From: Flavobacterium omnivorum
Lineage (GTDB): Bacteria > Bacteroidota > Bacteroidia > Flavobacteriales > Flavobacteriaceae
Assembly: GCF_900099915.1 (NCBI RefSeq)
Contig: NZ_FNDB01000004.1
Location: 62,001-126,000, forward strand
Direction: 5' to 3'
DNA: 64,000 bases
A program made the position numbers and the translations under genes. Within the stretch, counting starts at the first letter, position 1. Each line of letters starts with the position of its first letter. This document shows, in pieces, positions 58,152 to 64,000 of this stretch. The notes under the pieces are model-generated. The model worked only from the letters and a program-made list of their open reading frames with translations, was not told where the DNA came from and did no database searches.

Positions 58152-59876
58152 TTAGGCTACAACTACTTTTTGATTTCTAAAAATGGTCCACTGCAACAGC
58201 AACGAAATTACAATCGTCAGCATTGCTCCAATGAAATTAAGCCATAAATATCCTAGTTTTTCTTCACCGCTCGGGAAGATATAAATAGCATAATAATAAA
58301 TGATAAAAATAGTAATTTGACTTAGTACGGCACTGTAAAATATAGCTTTAGACTGCACTTGCTTTATGTAAAAACCAACCAAGAAAATTCCCAATACTGT
58401 TCCGTAAAATATGGATCCAATAATGTTGACCAACTGAATTAAATTTTCAAACAGCGTTCCTATACAAGCAAAAAGGATCGCAATAATACCCCATAATAAA
58501 GTAAAAAATTTAGTAGCATAGAGGTAATGCCTTTCTGATTTTTCTCCTTTTATATTGCGTTTGTAAATATCAATTGCGGTAGTCGATGCTAATGCATTTA
58601 ACCCTGAAGCAGTAGAGGACATGGCTGCTGAAATAATTACTGCTAACAATAAACCAATAAGTCCTTTGGGTAAATAATTAAGGATAAAGTGAAAAAAAAC
58701 ATAATCTTTATCGTTCGTTTCACTGTTGCTATCAGCTTTCAGTATTATTTCTTTAGCTCGATCTCGTAAATCTTTTTCTTTATTGGACAAAGCCACTAAT
58801 TCCTTTCGAAGAATTGGATTGTCATAATCTTGATTCAGTTGATCAATATATAACAGGTTAATCACTTTCTTATCTTCGGATAAATCGTCTAATTTTTGCT
58901 CCAACGCATTATACTCGCCTTTGTATGCTGATTTTTCAATCATGGCTTTGTTGTTTGGATTAAAATTCAACGGGACAGGATTGAATTGAAAAAAAACAAA
59001 AACCATAACTCCGGTTAATAAAATGAAGAATTGCATTGGTACTTTTAAAAAACCATTCATAATGAGTCCCATTTGACTTTCTCTAACAGATCTTCCTGAT
59101 AAATAACGTCCAACTTGTGATTGGTCAGTTCCAAAATAAGCTAATGCCAAGAAGAAACCTCCTGTTATTCCGCTCCAAAAAGTATATTTTTCTTCTGGAT
59201 CAAACGAAAAATTGACAATATTCATTTTATCATTTGCACCAGCAATATGCAACGCACTGGTAAAAGTCATATCATTAGGCAAATAATGCAATATCAGAAA
59301 AAAGGTGATGAACATTCCAGACATAATAACAAACATTTGCTGTTTTTGAGTCACGTTAACCGCTTTTGTTCCTCCAGAAAAGGTATAAATGATAACCAAT
59401 ACACCAATAACAATATTCATGTAGGTAAGATTCCAGCCCAAGATTGCAGATAAAATAATCGCGGGTGCATAAATGGTCAATCCCGTTCCAAGCCCTCTTT
59501 GGAACAAGAAAAGGATGGCCGCTAGGGAGCGTGTTTTTAAATCAAATCTTTTTTCTAAGTATTCATAAGCCGTATAGACTTTGTATTTGTGGTACAAAGG
59601 AATAAACGTAACGCAAATAACGACCATTGCAATAGGCAGTCCAAAGTAGAATTGTACAAAACCCATTCCGTCGTGGTAAGCTTGTCCGGGAGTTGAAAGA
59701 AACGTAATGGCACTGGCTTGTGTAGCCATTACAGAAAGACCCACAACATGCCAAGGGGTTTCATTATTACCCAAAATAAAATCTTCTACATTTTTACTTC
59801 CTTTGGTCTTCCAAGCACCATAAATTACGATAAATAATAGAGTAACAATGAGTATAACCCAATCAAATAATTGCAT
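58152..59876 (-). CDS. Sodium:solute symporter (SSS family)
   Basis: This 574-residue membrane protein has about 13 helices. The SSS core is visible in FILGNNETPWHVVGLSVMATQASAITFLSTPGQAYHDGMGFVQFYFG (helices 1-2 with the sodium site), YTAYEYLEKRFDLKTRSLAAILFLFQRGLG and GTDQSQVGRYLSGRS. SAAMSSTASGLNALASTTAIDIYKR (helix 8-9 region) comes later. A charged insertion of about 75 residues (about 318-385, NKAMIEKSAYKGEYNALEQKLDDLSEDKK) separates the halves. The substrate may be a sugar or sialic-acid-like compound (not determined). A 35-aa membrane peptide gene lies 3 bp upstream in the same operon, and a PIG-L deacetylase precedes both. Confidence 0.9.
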   Translation of the reverse strand: MQLFDWVILIVTLLFIVIYGAWKTKGSKNVEDFILGNNETPWHVVGLSVMATQASAITFLSTPGQAYHDGMGFVQFYFGLPIAMVVICVTFIPLYHKYKVYTAYEYLEKRFDLKTRSLAAILFLFQRGLGTGLTIYAPAIILSAILGWNLTYMNIVIGVLVIIYTFSGGTKAVNVTQKQQMFVIMSGMFITFFLILHYLPNDMTFTSALHIAGANDKMNIVNFSFDPEEKYTFWSGITGGFFLALAYFGTDQSQVGRYLSGRSVRESQMGLIMNGFLKVPMQFFILLTGVMVFVFFQFNPVPLNFNPNNKAMIEKSAYKGEYNALEQKLDDLSEDKKVINLLYIDQLNQDYDNPILRKELVALSNKEKDLRDRAKEIILKADSNSETNDKDYVFFHFILNYLPKGLIGLLLAVIISAAMSSTASGLNALASTTAIDIYKRNIKGEKSERHYLYATKFFTLLWGIIAILFACIGTLFENLIQLVNIIGSIFYGTVLGIFLVGFYIKQVQSKAIFYSAVLSQITIFIIYYYAIYIFPSGEEKLGYLWLNFIGAMLTIVISLLLQWTIFRNQKVVVA

Positions 59877-59879
59877 AAT

Positions 59880-59987
59880 CTAGGAGTATAATTTCATAAT
59901 AAGACAAAAGATCAAAATATAAATGGCATTGGCCACGAGTACCCAGGTATAGTTTTTCTTCCAGGTCTTTATTTTTTTTGTTTCCAT
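59880..59987 (-). CDS. 35-aa single-pass membrane peptide, symporter partner candidate
   Basis: METKKIKTWKKNYTWVLVAN continues to a 35-residue product with a basic N-terminus and one helix (about 14-31). The stop is 3 bp before the symporter start and the ATG lies 11 bp after the PIG-L gene, so the order deacetylase, tiny peptide, symporter is tightly packed and probably translationally coupled. Small accessory subunits beside SSS transporters are known in other bacteria; the function here is inference. Confidence 0.6.
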   Translation of the reverse strand: METKKIKTWKKNYTWVLVANAIYILIFCLIMKLYS

Positions 59988-59998
59988 TTTATTTCGGA

Positions 59999-62530
59999 TT
60001 AGGGCTTGATTTTTTGAGTAGCAATGGTTGGTGTACTTTTCAGGGAAATAATATTTGAAATTAATTTGTAAGCTCCGGTAACTCCTTCCGGTAATTCTCT
60101 AAAAAAACTTAAACCAGTATAAATATAGTACCCTTTTCCATAAGGAGCAATTAGCAAAGCTCCATTTTTTGGAGTTTCACCCTTATCATTTGAAGATAAA
60201 ATAGGAGTAAAGGCTTTATCGTACTCACTTGGGTAATACAACCCTTGCTCTTGTTTCCATCCCTCAAAATCGGTAGAAGTTATTTTGTTTGGAACATTCA
60301 AAACGGGATGGTTTGGAGCTAAAAACCGAACTTCGGCATCTTCTTCAGTTACACGATCGCTGGACAGTTTCAAGGGATACGGGGCTATACTTCCAGTTAC
60401 AAGATCTCCTGCTGTATTGTATTGAACGAGCATCGTTTTTCCTGCTTTAACGAAATCAAAAAGTATCGTTTGCTTATTTGCTAATGCCGCTAACGTATTG
60501 TAAGCACGAACTCCTGTCATGATCACATCAAAATTCTCTAATTTTTCAGGTGTAATTTCTTCGGGTTTAATTAACGTAACGGTGTAGCCTATTTGAGTCA
60601 GGCTACCTGGAACTTCATCTCCTGCACCCATAATGTAACCAATTCGTTCGTTATTTGTCTTTAAATCCGTTTTGATGAGTTTAGCTTCCGATGATTTCAA
60701 AACTTGTTGTTTGGTAATGTGATCGTAATTAATTATCACTTGTTCTTTGTCAAATCGTTTGTTGCCAATAAATGCAACACTTTTGGCAACAGCCTCTTCT
60801 GACTTATTTGGTGCTGTTACTTCAAAATAAACAATTTGCTCTGTTCCTTTTTTATCGATACTAAAAGGAATAGTTTTTGGGGTTACATGCCAGTTTTGAG
60901 GAAGTTCCAATTGTAGATTTCCTTTTATATCATCTTTTCCAGCTTTGATTTGTACGCCTACGTATTTAATTTTTGTGTCTTTAAAAAGTAATACTTTATC
61001 TAAAATAGAAGTCGTTACTTCAGGAACAATATCCAGGTAATTATAGACTTCACCTTTTACATCATCATTGTATTTATAAATTACGGTTCGCTCAAATGGA
61101 ATTTCTATTTCGTTGATTTGAATCGTAAATACTACTTTAACGTCCCGAATAATATCGGGAATTCCTATGCTTTGCTGTTGCTTTACTGCATACATACCAT
61201 CGGTTCCCTTTTCTTCTAACCAGTAAGGCTGTGTGTAGTTAATCGACTCGGGCAATTTTAAATCTAGGGATAGGTTGTTTATAATATTATTTTTTAAAGC
61301 TAAATTTTTTGTTGTTTTTACCTGTTCTGGCAAAGTAGTGATACTAAGTAATTCAATAGATGCAGCACTTCTATTAATAGCTTCGAGCTTCAGTTTTACA
61401 GTGCTTCCTGGAGTAGCTTCTTGATTTTGGGCAACAGCTTCAAGAAATAAACCGGAACAGGCCGCTATGATTTCTTTTACTTCGAATAATTTTATGGGTG
61501 TCCACAAATTTTCGTCCAAACCTTTGATCATAGAATAGGCTTTCGCCAAATTTGGAATACTAGCCGATGGATTATTATGGTCAAAATCAGCTATAATGGC
61601 ACTCAATAGTACGCCGACTGCTTTTCCTCCTTTTACACGGTTCCAAGTGGTATCAATTCCTTCAAAAAGAGATTTTTTTTCTTGTAAAGCATCGCCATTT
61701 ATGAATTCCAGATATTCTGTTTCTTCCCCTCTAGCACCAGTGCTTCCAAAGCCTTGCGATTGATGGCGACTGCGACTTAAAGCTGCTATTTCCTGATTGG
61801 ACTTTCCAAGATCAGAATAATAAACGCCAGTTTGGATTGCAATTAAGTTGCTTTTATCAGCAGCATTAAATTTTTCGATAGTTCCATAAAACCACCAAGA
61901 GGTATTAAAAAATTGACGTTTGGTTTGCCAAGGCTGAACAAATTTTAATTGTTCAGGAAAAATAGTTGGATTATTGGCTAAGTCAAAACTCTCTACACTT
62001 AACATGGCAGAGGCTGTATGATGTCCGTGCGTAGTTCCGGGAGATCTATGATCAAATCGATTTACAATTACATCGGGTTGAAATTTTCGTATGGCCCAAA
62101 CTACATCAGCAAGTACTTTTTCTTTATCCCAAATTTTTAATGTTTCTGTTGGATTTTTGGAAAAACCAAAATCATTGGCACGCGAAAAAAACTGTTCTCC
62201 ACCATCAATTTTTCGAGCTTCGATAAGTTCTTGGGTTCTAATGACGCCTAATAATTCTCTTAATTGTGTACCTATCAAGTTCTGTCCACCATCACCGCGT
62301 GTCAAAGATAAGTAACCAGTTCTGGCCTTTTGCTCATTTGATAAATAAGAGATTAAACGGGTGTTTTCATCATCTGGATGAGCGGCTATGTACAATACAG
62401 AGCCTAAGAAATTTAGTTTTTGAATTTGATTATAAATTTCAACAGCATTAGGTTTTTTTGGATTTTGTGCAATCGTTATTTGATAACAAAAAAGCAATGC
62501 TATAAGAGCTAAAAGGTTTTTTTTTTGCAT
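59999..62530 (-). CDS. Secreted PIG-L family deacetylase with long C-terminal region
   Basis: The start at MQKKNLLALIALLFCYQITIAQ gives a signal peptide; ten further codons upstream look like leader. The 843-residue protein has an N-terminal LmbE/PIG-L deacetylase domain (about 25-280). Its zinc motif is YIAAHPDDENTRLISYLS and the second site is GTTHGHHTASAMLSV. A long C-terminal part of beta-sandwich type follows (NEW3-like, about 400-600, LQLELPQNWHVTPKTIPFSIDKKGTEQIVYFEVTAP). It ends in a glutamine-amidotransferase-like domain (about 640-830). It probably removes N-acetyl groups from extracellular sugars. It lies upstream of the tiny peptide and the sodium symporter, which could import the product. 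Confidence 0.88.
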   Translation of the reverse strand: MQKKNLLALIALLFCYQITIAQNPKKPNAVEIYNQIQKLNFLGSVLYIAAHPDDENTRLISYLSNEQKARTGYLSLTRGDGGQNLIGTQLRELLGVIRTQELIEARKIDGGEQFFSRANDFGFSKNPTETLKIWDKEKVLADVVWAIRKFQPDVIVNRFDHRSPGTTHGHHTASAMLSVESFDLANNPTIFPEQLKFVQPWQTKRQFFNTSWWFYGTIEKFNAADKSNLIAIQTGVYYSDLGKSNQEIAALSRSRHQSQGFGSTGARGEETEYLEFINGDALQEKKSLFEGIDTTWNRVKGGKAVGVLLSAIIADFDHNNPSASIPNLAKAYSMIKGLDENLWTPIKLFEVKEIIAACSGLFLEAVAQNQEATPGSTVKLKLEAINRSAASIELLSITTLPEQVKTTKNLALKNNIINNLSLDLKLPESINYTQPYWLEEKGTDGMYAVKQQQSIGIPDIIRDVKVVFTIQINEIEIPFERTVIYKYNDDVKGEVYNYLDIVPEVTTSILDKVLLFKDTKIKYVGVQIKAGKDDIKGNLQLELPQNWHVTPKTIPFSIDKKGTEQIVYFEVTAPNKSEEAVAKSVAFIGNKRFDKEQVIINYDHITKQQVLKSSEAKLIKTDLKTNNERIGYIMGAGDEVPGSLTQIGYTVTLIKPEEITPEKLENFDVIMTGVRAYNTLAALANKQTILFDFVKAGKTMLVQYNTAGDLVTGSIAPYPLKLSSDRVTEEDAEVRFLAPNHPVLNVPNKITSTDFEGWKQEQGLYYPSEYDKAFTPILSSNDKGETPKNGALLIAPYGKGYYIYTGLSFFRELPEGVTGAYKLISNIISLKSTPTIATQKIKP

Positions 62531-62627
62531 TTTTTTTAATTTAATTTGCAATAGCTTCAAATGTAGGTATTAAATGTTTTTTCCTGAAATGTTTTTTACA
62601 TTCTTTAAATATAAATTTGGCTTAATA

Positions 62628-62668
62628 AAAAAAGAGAGAAAACTAACTCTAGTTTTCTCTCTTTTTAT
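62628..62668. terminator. Strong bidirectional terminator
   Basis: AAAGAGAGAAAACTA (62631-62645) pairs perfectly with TAGTTTTCTCTCTTT (62650-62664) around a 4-base loop, with A and T runs outside. On the minus strand it ends the transcript of the 62.7-kb secreted protein gene. Confidence 0.9.
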
Positions 62669-62691
62669 TTTTTACTACTGTTGATTAGGAA

Positions 62692-63234
62692 TTAGTCTCT
62701 GTCTCTTCCATGCCCGCGTCCGTGATCATTTCCTTTTCCATGTCCCTTATTTCCTTTTTCTCTATCGTTTCCGTAATGTCTATTATCCCTGTGGTCATCA
62801 GATTGTCTACGGTAATTATTTCTTCGATCATTAACATATACTTTTCGATTACCGTTGTATCCTATGTTTCTTTGTTCTCTACCATGATATCCTTTATAAT
62901 ATTTTACTTTATGATTTCTAAAATTGTTATAAGGTCTAGAACCATGATAATCATTAAGTACTACTTTGTAACCACCGTACAAATCATAGTTTCTATATTG
63001 ACCAGGAAGGTATCTTGAGCGTATCCATCTTCCGCTACCAAAATAAATAAATTGTGTAGCTCTCACATCATAGTAGGCTTCAACATCTGGAAGGTAATAG
63101 TATTCTGCTTCGGCATATCCTACTGGACCCCACGAAGGCGCTCTGCCAATATTTACGTTTACTGAAACTTGTGCGTGTATTGTACTTGATGCAAATAGGA
63201 TAATTCCTAAGGCGATTAGTTTTAATGCTTTCAT
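62692..63234 (-). CDS. Small secreted Tyr/Gly/His-rich protein, paralog 1
   Basis: This 180-residue protein has a signal peptide (MKALKLIALGIILFASSTIHAQ), a conserved tyrosine-rich domain (about 23-115, VSVNVNIGRAPSWGPVGYAEAEYYYLPDVEAYYDV ... VVLNDYHGSRPYNNFRNHKVKYYKGYHG) and a tail of Arg, Asp, His and Gly (about 116-180). It is probably an outer-layer or periplasmic protein; the tail is low complexity and positively charged. It is a tandem paralog of the next gene. Confidence 0.8.
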   Translation of the reverse strand: MKALKLIALGIILFASSTIHAQVSVNVNIGRAPSWGPVGYAEAEYYYLPDVEAYYDVRATQFIYFGSGRWIRSRYLPGQYRNYDLYGGYKVVLNDYHGSRPYNNFRNHKVKYYKGYHGREQRNIGYNGNRKVYVNDRRNNYRRQSDDHRDNRHYGNDREKGNKGHGKGNDHGRGHGRDRD

Positions 63235-63361
63235 CTTTTCTTAATTTAATTCTGAAATAATTGTATAGAAATGTGTTTTTGATATATCTTTCTAAACTTT
63301 TTCAACAACTGTGCCAAAACAAAAAAATTAACATTTAATTAAGGATTTAAGTCCTGCAAAA

Positions 63362-63393
63362 AAAAGAGAGTTTCCGTATTGAAACTCTCTTTT
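63362..63393. terminator. Terminator between the two paralogs
   Basis: AAAAGAGAGTTTC (63362-63374) pairs perfectly with GAAACTCTCTTTT (63381-63393), 6-base loop. It separates the paralogs into two transcripts. Confidence 0.85.
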
Positions 63394-63413
63394 ACTAATA
63401 ATAGCGATCCGTA

Positions 63414-63896
63414 TTAATGCTTTCCATTTCCATGACCATTATTTCCTTTTCCACCTTTATTTCCATTGCCTTTATTTCCATTGCTTTTGTAGACTTTGCT
63501 ATTACGATTTTGATGAGATCCAATTGATTTTTGAGGTTTTCCTTTGTATCCTTTGTAATATTTTACTTTATGATTTTTAAAGTTACTATAAGGTCTTGAG
63601 CCATGATAATCATTAAGCACTACTTTATATCCATTGTATAAATTGTAATTTCTATATTGAGTGGGAAGGTTTCTGGAACGTATCCATTGTCCTCTACCAA
63701 AATAAATAAATTGGGTATTTCTAATATCATAATAGGCTTCAACATCAGGTAAGTAATAGTAGTCTACTGCAGAATATCCTACTGGACCCCAAGCTGGAGG
63801 ACTACCGATGTTTACGTTTACTGAAACTTGTGCTTGTATAGCGTTAGTACCTACTAAAAAAACTATAGCGAATACGATTAATTTTAATGTTTTCAT
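63414..63896 (-). CDS. Small secreted Tyr/Gly/Asn-rich protein, paralog 2
   Basis: The start is set at the ATG of MKTLKLIVFAIVFLV; three codons upstream begin with TTG. The 160-residue protein shares most of its N-terminal domain with paralog 1 (QVSVNVNIGSPPAWGPVGY, YYYLPDVEAYYDI, FIYFGRGQWIRSRNLPTQYRNY, VVLNDYHGSRPYSNFKNHKVKYYKGY). Its tail is instead Asn, Lys, Gly and His, with repeated NGNKG units. A tail of this kind suggests an extended, flexible surface region. Confidence 0.8.
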   Translation of the reverse strand: MKTLKLIVFAIVFLVGTNAIQAQVSVNVNIGSPPAWGPVGYSAVDYYYLPDVEAYYDIRNTQFIYFGRGQWIRSRNLPTQYRNYNLYNGYKVVLNDYHGSRPYSNFKNHKVKYYKGYKGKPQKSIGSHQNRNSKVYKSNGNKGNGNKGGKGNNGHGNGKH

Positions 63897-64000
63897 GTTT
63901 TTCAAATTTTATTTAATAATTATTTTCTTAATCTCTATCTTATTCAATATAGCCAACAACTATGCCATTAATAAAAAACAACATATACGATTCGTTGTAA

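Overview
The window looks like a chromosomal segment of a Flavobacterium-type bacterium (Bacteroidota). The evidence is low GC content, a SusC/SusD pair, promoters of the TTG-N19/20-TAnnTTTG type, small flavobacterial families (DUF6520, DUF6952, DUF6642 by recognition) and Bacteroidota-style lipoprotein and cell-wall recycling genes. There is no rRNA or CRISPR array. Two tRNA genes, Ser(UGA) and Arg(ACG), lie on the minus strand. Layout: 1-8.9 kb holds the end of a MauE-like membrane protein, a small secreted DUF6520 protein and, convergently, a SusC-SusD-S9 peptidase operon that suggests peptide uptake and digestion. 9.4-22.4 kb is an accessory island ending at tRNA-Ser, beside a tyrosine recombinase. 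22.7-29.3 kb is a housekeeping operon (tpx, dgkA, ftsK, lolA, lptF/G, ribB). 29.5-31 kb holds redox genes (DUF6952, thioredoxin, AhpC-like peroxiredoxin). 31-35.6 kb is a cell-wall recycling cluster (NagZ-like GH3, AmpG-like permease, GHL10). 35.9-45.6 kb carries a large FAD/FeS dehydrogenase, an APC permease and sbcDC. 46.7-48.5 kb is a HipBA-type toxin-antitoxin pair with visible operators. 49-64 kb holds tRNA-Arg, apt, a BlaR/BlaI-like pair, transporters, a row of small metabolic and RNA-modification genes, a symporter with a tiny partner, a PIG-L deacetylase and two tandem paralogous secreted proteins. The accessory island is the part worth attention. Between about 10.6 and 20.5 kb all complete genes are on the plus strand and fall into five units. 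Each unit starts with a GTT-led sequence and ends with its reverse complement. These 8-13 bp end pairs differ from unit to unit but match within a unit, which is the logic of integron cassettes (R' at the cassette start pairing with R'' at its own end). The junctions carry a shared folded element, with compensatory base changes between copies and in two copies a built-in terminator. The GTT core is kept, but the classical integron GTTRRRY consensus is not, and no IntI is visible. Cargo of the units: (1) a PrimPol-like protein, a 140-nt structured intergenic RNA candidate and a reverse transcriptase with an FCDD active site; (2) a small membrane protein and a HEPN-like protein; (3) an unknown 453-aa protein; (4) an unknown two-helix membrane protein with a cysteine cluster; (5) a secreted serine hydrolase of the beta-lactamase fold. 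IS91 and IS21 remnants sit in the junction between units 2 and 3. My best candidate for an undescribed system is the PrimPol-RNA-RT module, carried as one cassette of a non-canonical integron-like array.
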